From: Dysgonomonas sp. 511
GTDB lineage: Bacteria; Bacteroidota; Bacteroidia; Bacteroidales; Dysgonomonadaceae
Direction of reading: 5' to 3'
DNA length: 63,118 nt
Assembly (NCBI RefSeq): GCF_010501105.1
Contig: NZ_QVMQ01000022.1
Coordinates: forward strand, 140,688-203,805
Shown: positions 24,844 to 35,086 of the stretch, piece after piece
Layout of the letters: each line of letters opens with the position of its first letter
Numbering within the stretch: position 1 is the first letter of the stretch
Notes under the pieces: model-generated
Database searches by the model: none
What the model was told of the DNA's origin: nothing
What the model saw: the letters and a program-made list of their open reading frames with translations, nothing else
Position numbers and translations under genes: made by a program

Positions 24844-27021
24844 TTATCTGATAAACAACAATTCGCGATATTTAGCCAACGGCCACATTTCATTGTCTAC
24901 AATGAGCTCCAATTTATCCACATGATAACGGATTTCGTCGAGATAAGGGGCTACCGTATCGTGATAAGCCACTGCTTTTTCACGCTCATTTTCTATATTA
25001 TTTGCCACCTTGCGCGCATCTATCATTTCATGCACTTTTGCGTTTATAGCATTCACATGAGTCGACACTTTTTCTATCAAACGCAGCTGCTCGGCACCCA
25101 ATGTCCTGTAATCTTCAGAAATATCTTTCAATTTCGACACATTAGTCAGCAAAACAGACTGGTATGATATGGCAACAGGGATAATATGGTTCAGCGCAAG
25201 GTCGCTCAACACACGCGACTCTATCTGAATCTTCTTCGTATAAGTTTCCCATTTCACCTCGTTGCGGGCATGGAGCTCTACTTCCGAAAGAATATTGGAG
25301 AAAGTCTGGATGCTTTGCTTCGACGTGTAAGCATCGTAGATAACCGGAACGCTTGTTTCGCAATCGAGTCCGCGCTCTTTCGCCTCCGCCTTCCACTCAT
25401 CGCTATAACCATTACCATTGAAACGTATATGGCGCGACTCTTTGATATATTTTTTCAATATTTCGTATAACGCTTCCTCTTTCGATTTGCCTTCCGAGAT
25501 CAATGTTTCAACTTCTTTTTTGAATACAATCAACTGTTCGGCCACCGAAGCATTCAATGCCGTCATTGCAGAAGCACAGTTGGCAGAAGAGCCTACAGCA
25601 CGGAACTCGAAGCGGTTGCCTGTAAAGGCAAAAGGCGATGTACGGTTGCGGTCGGTATTATCGAGCAATATCTCAGGAATTTGCCCTACACCGAGGCTTA
25701 TTTGCTTCTTGCTATCGACTACAATCGCATCTTTTACCGAGCTTTTCTCAAATTTGTCGAGAATATCGCTTACCTGAGTACCAAGAAAGACAGATATAAT
25801 AGCCGGAGGCGCTTCGTTGGCTCCCAGACGGTGGGCATTGGTTGCCGAAGAAATAGAAGCTTTCAGCAAAGCATTATTCTTGTGTACGGCTGCCAATACA
25901 TTCACCACGAAGGTAACGAAACGCAGGTTTTCTACTTTATCTTTTCCCGGAGAAAACAGATTGATGCCCGTGTCGGTAATCAACGACCAGTTGTTATGTT
26001 TACCCGACCCGTTTATCCCTTTAAACGGCTTTTCGTGATACAGTACGCGAAACGAATGCTTGCGCGCTACCCTATCCATTATCGACATAACCAATAAGTT
26101 ATGGTCTACAGCCAGATTACATTCTTCGTATATCGGAGCCAGTTCGAACTGGTTTGGTGCAACTTCGTTGTGACGGGTTTTTACCGGAATACCGAGGGCA
26201 TAAGCCTCATATTCAAGCTCCTCCATAAACTTTTGCACACGCTCGGGTATCGCCCCGAAATAATGGTCTTCCAATTGTTGGTTTTTAGCACTTTCGTGGC
26301 TCATTAGGGTGCGCCCTGTAAGTGCAAGATCGGGACGCGCCATAAACAAATCTTCGTCTACCAAGAAATATTCCTGTTCCCAGCCCAGATTGGCTACAAC
26401 CTTTTTTACATCTTCGTTGAAATATTTCACCACATCTGTAGCCGCTTTGTCTACAGCAGCTAAAGCCTTCAGCAGAGGAGTCTTATAGTCTAACGCCTCG
26501 CCGGTATATGATATAAAGATGGTAGGAATACACAGCGTATCGCCTACAATAAAAGCGGGAGAAGAAGGATCCCAGGCCGAATATCCACGAGCCTCGAATG
26601 TATTGCGAAGCCCTCCGGATGGAAAACTCGAAGCATCTGGCTCTTGCTGAGCCAGCAGTTTACCTTCAAATTCTTCTATCAACCCTCCCTGTCCGTCGTG
26701 TTCTACAAAAGCGTCATGTTTTTCGGCAGTACCATCGGTCAGCGGATGAAACCAGTGGGTATAATGAGTTACACCATTTTCCAATGCCCACATACGCATT
26801 CCCGCAGCTACATGTTCTGCCAGATTACGTTCCACAGGCTTACCTTTGTCTATAGCATAGGCCAGTGCTTTAAATGTTTCTTTAGAAAGGTACTTTGACA
26901 TTGTTTTGCGATTGAAAACCTTCTCTCCGTAATATTCAGATGTCTTCCGTGTCGGTTTCACAACTTCCACAGGTTTTCTTTCCGAGGCCATAGCCACTGC
27001 TTTAAAACGTAACTTTGTCAT
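24844..27021 (-). CDS. glnN: glutamine synthetase type III
   Basis: 725 residues, the length of GSIII (GlnN), far longer than GSI or GSII. Shared GS motifs are PFKGINGSGKHNNWS (ATP/glutamate loop) and NEVAPNQFELAPIYEE, while the N-terminal MRMWALENGVTHYTHWFHPL and C-terminal helices are GSIII-specific. It makes glutamine from glutamate, ammonia and ATP and is the main ammonium-assimilating enzyme in Bacteroidota. dapL lies 35 bases upstream and dapF before that, so the three are likely co-transcribed; copy B of the inverted-repeat element lies after the stop. Confidence 0.95.
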   Translation of the reverse strand: MTKLRFKAVAMASERKPVEVVKPTRKTSEYYGEKVFNRKTMSKYLSKETFKALAYAIDKGKPVERNLAEHVAAGMRMWALENGVTHYTHWFHPLTDGTAEKHDAFVEHDGQGGLIEEFEGKLLAQQEPDASSFPSGGLRNTFEARGYSAWDPSSPAFIVGDTLCIPTIFISYTGEALDYKTPLLKALAAVDKAATDVVKYFNEDVKKVVANLGWEQEYFLVDEDLFMARPDLALTGRTLMSHESAKNQQLEDHYFGAIPERVQKFMEELEYEAYALGIPVKTRHNEVAPNQFELAPIYEECNLAVDHNLLVMSIMDRVARKHSFRVLYHEKPFKGINGSGKHNNWSLITDTGINLFSPGKDKVENLRFVTFVVNVLAAVHKNNALLKASISSATNAHRLGANEAPPAIISVFLGTQVSDILDKFEKSSVKDAIVVDSKKQISLGVGQIPEILLDNTDRNRTSPFAFTGNRFEFRAVGSSANCASAMTALNASVAEQLIVFKKEVETLISEGKSKEEALYEILKKYIKESRHIRFNGNGYSDEWKAEAKERGLDCETSVPVIYDAYTSKQSIQTFSNILSEVELHARNEVKWETYTKKIQIESRVLSDLALNHIIPVAISYQSVLLTNVSKLKDISEDYRTLGAEQLRLIEKVSTHVNAINAKVHEMIDARKVANNIENEREKAVAYHDTVAPYLDEIRYHVDKLELIVDNEMWPLAKYRELLFIR

Positions 27022-27056
27022 ACGAGTTGTTTTTATTTGATTCTATATTTTTATTT

Positions 27057-28286
27057 TTAAAGTGATATATCCTTCAAACGGCTTACAGCCTCTTTTGTAT
27101 TATCAAGTGTTCCGAATCCTGTCAGACGTAAATAACCTTCGCCGCTCGGCCCGAATCCGACACCGGGAGTACCAACGATGTTTAATTCGTTCAGTAGATA
27201 GTCGAAGAATCCCCACGATGTCATACTTCCTGGTGTTTTCACCCAGATGTATGGGGAATTGATCCCTCCATAGACCTGCAAACCCAAGTCGGTCAGTCCT
27301 GTCCTTATTATGCCTGCATTATTCAGGTAATAATCGACCACCGCCTTCACTTGTTTCTTCCCTTGTGGCGAATAGCAAGCTTCGGCTGCACGCTGTATAA
27401 TGTAAGGCACTCCATTGAACTTGGTAGTGTGGCGTCTGTTCCATAGCCTGTTTAAGGAAACGGCATCGCCAGATTTTGTATATCCCATCAACGCTTTCGG
27501 TACAACTGTGTATGCACAGCGTGTACCTGTAAATCCTGCTGTTTTGGAGAAGCTGCGGAATTCAATAGCAACTTCTTTTGCACCTTCTATTTCGTATATA
27601 CTATGGGGAACATCGCCTTCTGTAATAAAAGCCTCGTATGCCCCATCGAATAATATAAGTGACTTATTCCGGCGGGCATAGTCTACCCACACTTGCAACT
27701 GGTCTTTAGTCAGTGTAGTACCTGTCGGATTATTCGGGTAGCACAGATAAATTATATCAACCTTTTGCTTGGGAAGCTCCGGCACAAAATCATTTTCGGC
27801 AGTACACGGGATATAAACCAATCTGTCCCACTTTCCGTCAACAAGATTGCCTGCCCTACCCGCCATCACATTTGTATCTATATATACAGGATAAACGGGA
27901 TCGGTAATGGCTACAATGTTATCTAAGCCGAGTATATCGCCAATATTTCCCGTATCGCTTTTCGATCCGTCGCTGACAAATATTTCATCAGCTTCTATAT
28001 CCAATCCACGAACCTTATAATCATTCTCGACGATAGTATTTACCAAGAAATCATAACCCTGTTCCGGGCCATACCCCCTGAAAGCAGAAGCATCGCCCAT
28101 TTCGTCAACAGCATCATGTAAGGCTTCTATTACTGCCGGAGCCAAAGGCTTGGTTACATCTCCTATACCAAGGCGTATTATATTGGCAGCGGGATGTGCA
28201 GCCTTAAATTCGTTTACTTTTCTGGCTATATCCGAAAACAAATAGCTTCCGGGAAGCTTAGTATAATTTTCGTTTATCAATATCAT
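27057..28286 (-). CDS. dapL: LL-diaminopimelate aminotransferase
   Basis: 409 residues, matching DapL length. Starts with the family-specific [19 protein letters not shown], contains CYPNNPTG and the Schiff-base lysine in [14 protein letters not shown], and has the [11 protein letters not shown] loop that distinguishes DapL from other class I aminotransferases. It converts tetrahydrodipicolinate directly to LL-diaminopimelate, bypassing the succinylase route. Its product is used by DapF, encoded 39 bases upstream on the same strand, an unusually clear pathway pair. Confidence 0.96.
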   Translation of the reverse strand: MILINENYTKLPGSYLFSDIARKVNEFKAAHPAANIIRLGIGDVTKPLAPAVIEALHDAVDEMGDASAFRGYGPEQGYDFLVNTIVENDYKVRGLDIEADEIFVSDGSKSDTGNIGDILGLDNIVAITDPVYPVYIDTNVMAGRAGNLVDGKWDRLVYIPCTAENDFVPELPKQKVDIIYLCYPNNPTGTTLTKDQLQVWVDYARRNKSLILFDGAYEAFITEGDVPHSIYEIEGAKEVAIEFRSFSKTAGFTGTRCAYTVVPKALMGYTKSGDAVSLNRLWNRRHTTKFNGVPYIIQRAAEACYSPQGKKQVKAVVDYYLNNAGIIRTGLTDLGLQVYGGINSPYIWVKTPGSMTSWGFFDYLLNELNIVGTPGVGFGPSGEGYLRLTGFGTLDNTKEAVSRLKDISL

Positions 28287-28325
28287 TTTGAGGTTCTTCT
28301 CTTTCGGATTTATTTACGACTTCTT

Positions 28326-29165
28326 TTAAATTAATACCCCTTCGAAAACCGTTACAGCTTCTCCGGTCATATATACATGGTTATTCTCCTCTCTCCATTC
28401 TATTTCCAAATCACCGCCAAGCAAATGAACTACTATTTTCCGGTCGCAACAACCATTAAGTACAGCAGCTACAGCAGCAGCGCAAGCACCTGTACCACAA
28501 GCCAGGGTTTCGCCGGCACCACGCTCCCACACACGCATATTCATCGTACTGCGATCCACTACTTCGATAAACTCCGTATTTGTCTTTCGTGGAAATATAG
28601 GATTAGTTTCGAATTTAGGCCCCAAAACAGGCAAATCCAGTTCTTTTATACCCTTCATAAAAACTACTGCATGCGGATTTCCCATCGACACACACGATAT
28701 TTCCCATATTTTACCGTCTATTTCCAGCGGATAATTCAATACGGGGGCTTTATCGGCTTTTACCGGAATCAGATCGGGTGCAAGAATCGGCTCGCCCATA
28801 TCTACTGCCACTTTACGGGCTTTGGCATCGCCATCCAAGAGGCTTATATATTTAATTCCGGCTAAAGTTTCCAGTGTAATTTCCTTTTTTGTAGTCAGCC
28901 CATTATCATATACAAATTTGCCGACACAACGTGAGGCATTGCCACACATTTCAGCTTCCGACCCGTCGGAATTGAACATCTGCATCCTGAAATCACAGGT
29001 TTCAGACGGCAAAATAAGCACCAACCCGTCGGAACCGACACCAAAATGACGATTGCTTAAACGTATAGCCAACTCTGAAGGATTTTCTATCTTCTGGTCA
29101 ATGGCATTCATATATATATAATCGTTACCGGCGCCTTGCATTTTGGCAAATTCCAACCCTTCCAT
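28326..29165 (-). CDS. dapF: diaminopimelate epimerase
   Basis: 279 residues. The two catalytic cysteines are in [11 protein letters not shown] (about residue 73) and [12 protein letters not shown] (about residue 215). [12 protein letters not shown] at the N-terminus is the family start. It epimerises LL- to meso-diaminopimelate for lysine and peptidoglycan. First gene of the dapF-dapL-glnN series (gaps 39 and 35 bases). About 340 bases without a gene separate it from the ATP synthase terminator. Confidence 0.96.
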   Translation of the reverse strand: MEGLEFAKMQGAGNDYIYMNAIDQKIENPSELAIRLSNRHFGVGSDGLVLILPSETCDFRMQMFNSDGSEAEMCGNASRCVGKFVYDNGLTTKKEITLETLAGIKYISLLDGDAKARKVAVDMGEPILAPDLIPVKADKAPVLNYPLEIDGKIWEISCVSMGNPHAVVFMKGIKELDLPVLGPKFETNPIFPRKTNTEFIEVVDRSTMNMRVWERGAGETLACGTGACAAAVAAVLNGCCDRKIVVHLLGGDLEIEWREENNHVYMTGEAVTVFEGVLI

Positions 29166-29507
29166 TTATCTTTTCCCTCTATATTTTGGCTCTAATTGTT
29201 CATATTTATTTTTCTAAGTGCAAATTTCATACAAATTATTCAATCTAGCAAGGATTTTATAACATTTTTTCAATCATAATTAAAGATAAAAATCTTTTTG
29301 ACTTAAAGAAGCAAATAAAAATCAACAAAAAGATACAAATAAATGCATTATTTAATACTTTTGTAAAAATGAGAAAAAGAAAGCCGGTTTTCGAACAGGT
29401 TTTTATCTTTTATTGCAGCAAAATATTTTTGAGGCACCGATCATGCAAAAAAAAAAATAACCTTAAGATAATTATCCTAAGGTTATTTTTCATTAAGAAG
29501 AACTCTA
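29166..29507. other. gene-free interval between dapF and the ATP synthase operon
   Basis: AT-rich. It holds the ATP synthase terminator (29455-29490), a TACTTTTG box on the plus strand at 29356-29363 with no credible gene behind it, and presumably the dapF promoter, which I could not place by the TAnnTTTG rule. Confidence 0.5.
29455..29490 (-). terminator. terminator of the ATP synthase operon
   Basis: AATAACCTTA and TAAGGTTATT form a stem, extended inward by GATAATTATC with a single A/C mismatch, 18 bases after the atpG stop, with A/T runs on both sides. Confidence 0.8.
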
Positions 29508-30389
29508 TTACTGTAAAGCAGAAGCTCCTCCGATAATATCAAGCAATTCGTTCGTTACAGCTTGCTGACGCGATTTATTGTACTGGATAGTCAACTCCTG
29601 CACTAGCTCGTCGGCATTGTCCGTAGCTATCTGCATAGCAATTACACGGGCGGCATGCTCAGAAGCATTGGCATCGAGTAGCGCAGCAAAAAGCCTTGAG
29701 TAAAGGACTGTAGGAATCAAGTTGGAAAGTATTTCTTCCTTCGATGGCTCCAGAATATAATCAGCGTTTGCAGGCTCGTTTTCTCCTTGCTTTTCTTTAG
29801 ACTGGCCTAAATCGAAGGGAAGGAACGGCACCACCTGCAACTTTTGCGAACCTGTGGATATAAAATGATGATAAATCAATATTACCTCATCCAGTTCTTT
29901 TGCTATATATTTATTGATCAATTCTTTTGCCAAGTCCTGTACAGCCTGATAAGATGGTTTATCGGCCATATCGCGAAAATCACCTTGAACATCTACGCCT
30001 TGTTTCTTCACGGCATCGGCAATCTTTTTACCAACAGGATAAACAAGGACATTCTCTTTACCTAAGGATTTTTTTTGCGTATAAACCGAATTAAACTCCT
30101 TTATCACATTGGCGTTATATGCCCCGGCTAACGACGAATTGGAAGCAAAAACCACTATCGCAGATCTCTTAGTTTCTCTCTTTTGGATAAAAGGAGACTC
30201 ATAGCTGGTGTCCGATGCCAGAAGATTAGTCAGTATTGCATCTAACTTTTGCTGATAAGGCAAAAAATTAGTAATGGCAGACTGAGCCTTATGCAATTTG
30301 GCCGATGCTATCATCTTCATTGCCGAAGTAATCTTCTTTGTGCTTTTTACCGAGCCTATTCGCGTTTTTATTTCCTTAAGAGATGCCAT
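29508..30389 (-). CDS. atpG: ATP synthase F1 subunit gamma
   Basis: 293 residues. N-terminal LKEIKTRIGSVKSTKKITSAMKM and C-terminal ARVIAMQIATDNADELVQELTIQYNKSRQQAVTNELLDII are the two coiled-coil helices of the rotor shaft. Last gene of the operon, seven bases after atpA, which differs from the E. coli order (alpha-gamma-beta-epsilon) because beta and epsilon are at the far 5' end here. Followed by a strong terminator. Confidence 0.97.
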   Translation of the reverse strand: MASLKEIKTRIGSVKSTKKITSAMKMIASAKLHKAQSAITNFLPYQQKLDAILTNLLASDTSYESPFIQKRETKRSAIVVFASNSSLAGAYNANVIKEFNSVYTQKKSLGKENVLVYPVGKKIADAVKKQGVDVQGDFRDMADKPSYQAVQDLAKELINKYIAKELDEVILIYHHFISTGSQKLQVVPFLPFDLGQSKEKQGENEPANADYILEPSKEEILSNLIPTVLYSRLFAALLDANASEHAARVIAMQIATDNADELVQELTIQYNKSRQQAVTNELLDIIGGASALQ

Positions 30390-30396
30390 AATTCAA

Positions 30397-31983
30397 TCAG
30401 TTTTTATATTGAGAAGATACATCCGAAGCTACTTTCCTTAGCGTTTCTTCAATACCCGCGTCAATAATTCCTTTTTTCAGTTGGTCGAGCACATCTGCCT
30501 GATGTTGCATTTCGAGTGTGCGCAAAAACTGAGTTTCAAAATCGTGTACTTTATCTATAGGTACATTCCGCAACAAGCCATTAGTACCACAATAGAGAAT
30601 GGCAATCTGTCTTTCGACAGGCATTGGCGAATATTGCGATTGGATAAGCAACTCCGTATTCTTCTTTCCCTTGTCTATTGTCATAGCCGTTACAGGGTCG
30701 AGGTCACCACCAAATTTAGTAAACGCTTCCAATTCACGATATTGCGCTTGGTCTATCTTCAATGTTCCGGCAACTTTTTTCATAGCCTTCACCTGAGCCG
30801 AACCTCCTACACGCGATACTGAAATACCAACATCAATAGCAGGACGCACTCCCGAGTTGAACAAGTCTACATCGAGGAAAATCTGCCCATCGGTAATCGA
30901 AATCACATTGGTAGGGATATAAGCCGAAACGTCTCCCGCCTGAGTTTCAATAATAGGTAATGCGGTAAGCGAACCCCCGCCTTTTACCTTGCCTTTGAGA
31001 CTTTCGGGTAAATCGTTCATTTGTTCGGCAACTTCCTGTTGGCTGATTATTTTTGCGGCACGTTCCAATAGGCGCGAGTGCAGGTAGAATATATCTCCCG
31101 GATATGCTTCACGACCCGGAGGACGGCGAAGAATCAACGATACTTCGCGATATGCTACGGCTTGCTTCGACAAATCATCGTAAACCACCAAGGCATGACG
31201 GCCCGTATCGCGGAAATATTCACCGATAGCAGCTCCGGCAAATGCAGAGAAATATTGTAGGGCAGCAGGCTCGGCAGCCGTAGCCGACACAACAATGGTA
31301 TAGTCCATTGCGCCTTTTTCCCTTAGAGTTTCCACTATATTGGCTACAGTAGAAGCTTTCTGACCGATGGCCACATAGATACAATATACCGGGTCGCCGG
31401 CTTCGTAGTTTGTTCTTTGGTTGATAATAGTGTCTATCGCAATGGCAGTTTTTCCGGTTTGGCGGTCGCCAATAATCAACTCGCGCTGCCCACGTCCGAT
31501 AGGGATCATGGCATCCACCGGCTTAAGCCCTGTTTGCAACGGCTGGGTTACCGGCTGGCGGTATATTACACCCGGAGCTTTGCGCTCCAACGGCATTTCG
31601 AGCAATTCGCCGGCAATAGGCCCTTTTCCGTCTAATGGCGCACCAAGAGGAGTGATTACACGCCCAAGCATACCATCGCCCACGTTGATGGAGGCAATCC
31701 GTTTGGTACGCTTTACGGTATATCCTTCCTTTATCCGGTCGGATGGACCAAGCAATACGGCTCCAACGTTGTCTTCTTCCAAGTTCATCACAACGGCCAT
31801 AATACCGTTGTCGAACTCTAGAAGCTCGTTGGCTTCCGCATTTTTCAGCCCGTATATGCGAACAACACCATCGCCGACATTGAGCACAGTACCCACTTCG
31901 TCGAACTGGACGCGGCTACTGATATTCTCAAGCTGCATTTTCAGCACGTCGGAGACTTCACTTGCTTTTATATTTTCAGACAT
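30397..31983 (-). CDS. atpA: ATP synthase F1 subunit alpha
   Basis: 528 residues. Walker A is GDRQTGKTA near residue 170; [10 protein letters not shown] and the arginine finger in [11 protein letters not shown] follow. Non-catalytic nucleotide-binding subunit of F1. The 141-base gap to atpH holds a decayed repeat (31990-32124), which is unusual inside this operon, where other junctions are 1-8 or 23 bases. Confidence 0.98.
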   Translation of the reverse strand: MSENIKASEVSDVLKMQLENISSRVQFDEVGTVLNVGDGVVRIYGLKNAEANELLEFDNGIMAVVMNLEEDNVGAVLLGPSDRIKEGYTVKRTKRIASINVGDGMLGRVITPLGAPLDGKGPIAGELLEMPLERKAPGVIYRQPVTQPLQTGLKPVDAMIPIGRGQRELIIGDRQTGKTAIAIDTIINQRTNYEAGDPVYCIYVAIGQKASTVANIVETLREKGAMDYTIVVSATAAEPAALQYFSAFAGAAIGEYFRDTGRHALVVYDDLSKQAVAYREVSLILRRPPGREAYPGDIFYLHSRLLERAAKIISQQEVAEQMNDLPESLKGKVKGGGSLTALPIIETQAGDVSAYIPTNVISITDGQIFLDVDLFNSGVRPAIDVGISVSRVGGSAQVKAMKKVAGTLKIDQAQYRELEAFTKFGGDLDPVTAMTIDKGKKNTELLIQSQYSPMPVERQIAILYCGTNGLLRNVPIDKVHDFETQFLRTLEMQHQADVLDQLKKGIIDAGIEETLRKVASDVSSQYKN

Positions 31984-31989
31984 ATATTT

Positions 31990-32124
31990 TTTCTGGTTAC
32001 GAGTTACAAGTTACGAGTTACAAGTTTTTAGTTAACAAGTAGACAGGTAAACGAGATACAAGTTGTTTTTAATATTACAGCCTATCTGCTAATTTGCTCG
32101 TTGGCATATTAACATTCTGGCACA
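31990..32124. repeat. intergenic ACAAGTTACGAGTTACAAG repeat inside the atp operon, copy 1
   Basis: Begins with a tandem TACGAGTTACAAGT motif, continues with TAGTTAACAAGTAGACAGGT and AGCCTATCTGCTAATTTGCT. The middle and end recur at 33477-33596. No ORF. It lies between atpH and atpA. Confidence 0.6.
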
Positions 32125-32679
32125 TTAGCTAATCTTACTGTTATCGGCGATAAGTTGCTGCCTGATACGCTTCAGTTGGCTCTTTACACTGGCATCGAGC
32201 CTGTATGTATCGACATAGAGGATAAACCCACCTTCGATATCTGGATCTACACTTGTTTCGAAATCGAGTGTGCCCGGCTTAATCTTCTGCAATAATCCTT
32301 TCATCTTTTCAGCAACGGATTTATCTACAGGGGTAGCTGTCACAAGTCTGCCCATATTCATATCCTTCATCTCACGATACATATCTGTGTACGACAGGGA
32401 TATGTTGTGTAGGAGAGTTTCTCTCCTGTTTTTGAATACGAGATCCATGAAACGGCCAAGCGGTTCACTTATTTTTCCTCCAAGTACAGCTTTTACAAGT
32501 CCCAGCTTATCATCTAAACTCAATATGGGATTATCCATTGCCATATGTAATTTAGGCTCATGAGCAAAGGCCGATGCTATCGTTTTCATATCTTCGTACA
32601 AAGCATCTTCTACCTTTTGTTCTTTAGCATACAACAACAGTGCCTTGGCATATCGCTTAGAAATCATCCCTTCATTCAT
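32125..32679 (-). CDS. atpH: ATP synthase F1 subunit delta
   Basis: 184 residues, standard OSCP/delta length. N-terminal ISKRYAKALLLYA and C-terminal DPDIEGGFILYVDTYRLDASVKSQLKRIRQQL are the family signatures. It forms the peripheral stalk tip with subunit b. Five bases downstream of atpF. Confidence 0.95.
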   Translation of the reverse strand: MNEGMISKRYAKALLLYAKEQKVEDALYEDMKTIASAFAHEPKLHMAMDNPILSLDDKLGLVKAVLGGKISEPLGRFMDLVFKNRRETLLHNISLSYTDMYREMKDMNMGRLVTATPVDKSVAEKMKGLLQKIKPGTLDFETSVDPDIEGGFILYVDTYRLDASVKSQLKRIRQQLIADNSKIS

Positions 32680-32684
32680 AACAG

Positions 32685-33185
32685 TTAAGATTTTGAGACC
32701 ATGGCTTCATCTACCAGGCGATCAATCATTGACATTTGTTCTTTAGGGTCTTTCAGAGATTCGCGAAGGACTTTTTCGGCCACACCTACCGACAGTTCTG
32801 CTACCTGGCGACGGATGTCGCGTATAGCCTGGTCTTTTTCGGCCTGTATTTGCTTCTTTATTTCCTCCATCTCTTTAGCCCCTGCAGCTTTGGCTTGTTC
32901 ACGCGCTTCGGCAATAATGCGGTCGCGGGTGTCGGCAGCCTCTTTCAAGATTTTCACCTGCTCCGTTTTAGCCGATGTCAGTATTTCATCGCTTTTCTCT
33001 TTTATTTCAGCCAATTGTTGATTGGCTTTTTGTGCATTTGCCAACGATTCTTCTATATAGCTTTTTCTTTCTTCCACCATTTTGGTAATCACAGGGAAAC
33101 CAAATTTGGCAAGTATGAAAAAGACTATACCGAACGACAAAAGCATCCAAAAGAGAAGGCCGGATTCAGGTAATAGTAAATTCAT
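32685..33185 (-). CDS. atpF: ATP synthase Fo subunit b
   Basis: 166 residues: one N-terminal helix (LLFWMLLSFGIVFFILAKFG) then a long charged coiled coil rich in Glu, Lys and Ala, ending EQMSMIDRLVDEAMVSK. Peripheral stalk subunit. Between atpE (23-base gap) and atpH. Confidence 0.95.
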   Translation of the reverse strand: MNLLLPESGLLFWMLLSFGIVFFILAKFGFPVITKMVEERKSYIEESLANAQKANQQLAEIKEKSDEILTSAKTEQVKILKEAADTRDRIIAEAREQAKAAGAKEMEEIKKQIQAEKDQAIRDIRRQVAELSVGVAEKVLRESLKDPKEQMSMIDRLVDEAMVSKS

Positions 33186-33208
33186 ATTTTATTTACGTTT
33201 TTGTTTGA

Positions 33209-33460
33209 TTAAAGGATAAATCCGCAAACTACGACAGCAAACAGGGCAACCCCTTCGACAAGAGCCGCAGCGATAATCATTGATGTACGGATATCACCTG
33301 CTGCATCGGGTTGACGCGCAATACCTTCCATGGCAGAGCTACCAATCTTACCGATACCGATACCTGCTCCGATCACAGCTAATCCTGCTCCAAGTGCAGC
33401 ACCAAAACCTGTTAAGCTAGTTGCAGCTTCTGCTGCTTGTAATAAAGTTGATAGTAACAT
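33209..33460 (-). CDS. atpE: ATP synthase Fo subunit c
   Basis: 83 residues, two helices. Helix 1 is glycine-rich (GAGLAVIGAGIGIGKIGSSA), the polar loop is ARQPDA, and helix 2 has the ion-binding Glu in ALVEGVALF. The residue after Glu is Gly, and helix 1 lacks the glutamine of sodium-type rings, so a proton ring is expected. Confidence 0.96.
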   Translation of the reverse strand: MLLSTLLQAAEAATSLTGFGAALGAGLAVIGAGIGIGKIGSSAMEGIARQPDAAGDIRTSMIIAAALVEGVALFAVVVCGFIL

Positions 33461-33476
33461 AATCTTATTATTTTTA

Positions 33477-33596
33477 ATTGGTTAATTTATTTGGTTACAT
33501 TTTTTTAGTTAACGAGTAGTCAAGTAAACGAGGCACAAGTTATTTTTAATATTATTATAGCCTATTTGCTAATTTACTCTTTGGGATATTGGCTTA
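33477..33596. repeat. intergenic repeat inside the atp operon, copy 2
   Basis: TTTTTTAGTTAACGAGTAGT, ACAAGTTATTTTTAATATTA and TAGCCTATTTGCTAATTTAC match copy 1 at 31990-32124 with a few substitutions. Fills the 136-base gap between atpB and atpE. Confidence 0.6.
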
Positions 33597-34679
33597 TTAA
33601 TGTTTATGCGGTTCTACTTGCGCCAGACCGATAAACACAGCCGACAACATAGTAAATACATATGCCTGTATGTATGCCACCAGTATTTCTACAAAGCTGA
33701 TAAAGATTGTAAGCAATACCGAAACCACTGTCATCGACGAATTTACGACTGTACCAAGATTTGCAGTCACAAATATCAAACAAGTCAGACCAAGCACGAT
33801 AGAGTGTCCTGCCAATATATTGGCGAAAAGACGGATCATCAATGCAAATGGTTTTGTAAACACGCCAACCAGCTCGATAGCCGGCATAATAGGTATCGGC
33901 ACTTTGAGCCATGTAGGCACATCGGGCCAGAATATTTCGCGCCAATATTCCCTCGATCCGAAGATGTTTACAATAAAGAAAGTAAACAAAGCCAATACCA
34001 GCGTAACGGCAATATTACCAGTTACATTAGCCCCTCCGGGAAAAATAGGGATCAGTCCCAAAATATTGTTGAAGAATATAAAGAAAAACACCGTCAACAG
34101 GTAAGGTGAGAATTTCCTGTAATTCTTACCCACACAAGGCTTTATGATATCATCCTGAACGCTCATGATGAACATTTCCATGAATGCCACAAAACCTTTT
34201 GGCGCTTTATGCTCACCGCTTTTGGCTTGTTTCTTATACCAGTTGGCTACCGACATAACAATCAAGAGCAATAGTATAGAGCTAATGATCAAAGCTGTAG
34301 CATTTTTTGTAAGGGAAATATCCAAAGGACGCACCTCTTCTCCGGCAGCATTTTTTTCTACTATCTTTCCTTTATATCCTCCTTCGGGTGCAAGATAAAA
34401 TCCATTGTAGGAATCGTGCCCGTGGTGAAATTTGGATGACATGAAAATATGCCAACCGGATGTCTCGCCTTTTACTATTACAGGCAAAGGAATGGAAAGA
34501 TGGAAGTCTCCGAACGATGCCATATGCCATTCGTACGAATCGGCAAGGTGGTCGAGAATCAGTTCCTTCACATTCAACTCTTCCTCAGCTTCTTGTCCTC
34601 CGGCTGCAACAGCAGGTTGTATTCCTGCTATGCCGGCCAGCAAAACCAAAGCTAATATGTATTTCAAATAGTTTTTCAT
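33597..34679 (-). CDS. atpB: ATP synthase Fo subunit a with N-terminal periplasmic extension
   Basis: 360 residues, about 100 more than typical subunit a. Residues 1-26 look like a cleavable signal peptide (ILALVLLAGIAGIQPAVAAG); residues about 30-130 form a soluble His- and Gly-rich segment; then six helices with the essential arginine in FALMIRLFANILAGHS. The extension occurs widely in Bacteroidota as far as I recall; its role is unknown. One base separates it from the AtpI-like gene. Confidence 0.93.
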   Translation of the reverse strand: MKNYLKYILALVLLAGIAGIQPAVAAGGQEAEEELNVKELILDHLADSYEWHMASFGDFHLSIPLPVIVKGETSGWHIFMSSKFHHGHDSYNGFYLAPEGGYKGKIVEKNAAGEEVRPLDISLTKNATALIISSILLLLIVMSVANWYKKQAKSGEHKAPKGFVAFMEMFIMSVQDDIIKPCVGKNYRKFSPYLLTVFFFIFFNNILGLIPIFPGGANVTGNIAVTLVLALFTFFIVNIFGSREYWREIFWPDVPTWLKVPIPIMPAIELVGVFTKPFALMIRLFANILAGHSIVLGLTCLIFVTANLGTVVNSSMTVVSVLLTIFISFVEILVAYIQAYVFTMLSAVFIGLAQVEPHKH

Positions 34680-34680
34680 C

Positions 34681-35082
34681 CTATTGTTGTTTGTTCTTTA
34701 AACGTTTTTCTATCTTCAGGAATAATATGGCTTCTATAGCCAGGAAAAGGAGATAGAAAATCATAAATACGAGGACAAAGCTTTTTATATTTTCTTTTAT
34801 TACAGCGGCATAGATACCGACAAAAATAAGGGATGCAAAAATCTTCACCACCTTTGTCAGCATGTAAGTATTTAACATTTGCCTTTGTGTAACTCTGCGG
34901 CTTGCCGATTCGGCATATATGATGACGAGCGACTCCAAACCTAAGAAAAAGAGCAGGATACCTTCGAACCAATTGGGATAATATTCTGGGAATACATAGT
35001 ACAGCAATGCTCCTATGGCAGCCCCTGCAATCATCCCGAATGCCAGCAACGAAGTTATAAGTTTAGCTCTAAAAAAATTCAT
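34681..35082 (-). CDS. AtpI-like small membrane protein of the ATP synthase operon
   Basis: 133 residues with four hydrophobic helices and a basic C-terminus (LKIEKRLKNKQQ). It occupies the AtpI position between epsilon and subunit a (gaps 4 and 1 bases). Sequence similarity to proteobacterial AtpI is not obvious to me, so the function, for example help in c-ring or a-c assembly, is inferred from position only. Confidence 0.65.
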   Translation of the reverse strand: MNFFRAKLITSLLAFGMIAGAAIGALLYYVFPEYYPNWFEGILLFFLGLESLVIIYAESASRRVTQRQMLNTYMLTKVVKIFASLIFVGIYAAVIKENIKSFVLVFMIFYLLFLAIEAILFLKIEKRLKNKQQ

Positions 35083-35086
35083 CCTT

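Noticed and set aside
29369..29490. Short plus-strand frame beginning MRKRKPVF behind a TACTTTTG box
   Set aside because: It has no stop before the ATP synthase terminator and runs through the hairpin; not a credible gene.
33209..33460. Sodium-type c ring
   Set aside because: The ion site lacks the Gln in helix 1 and the Ser/Thr after Glu in helix 2.
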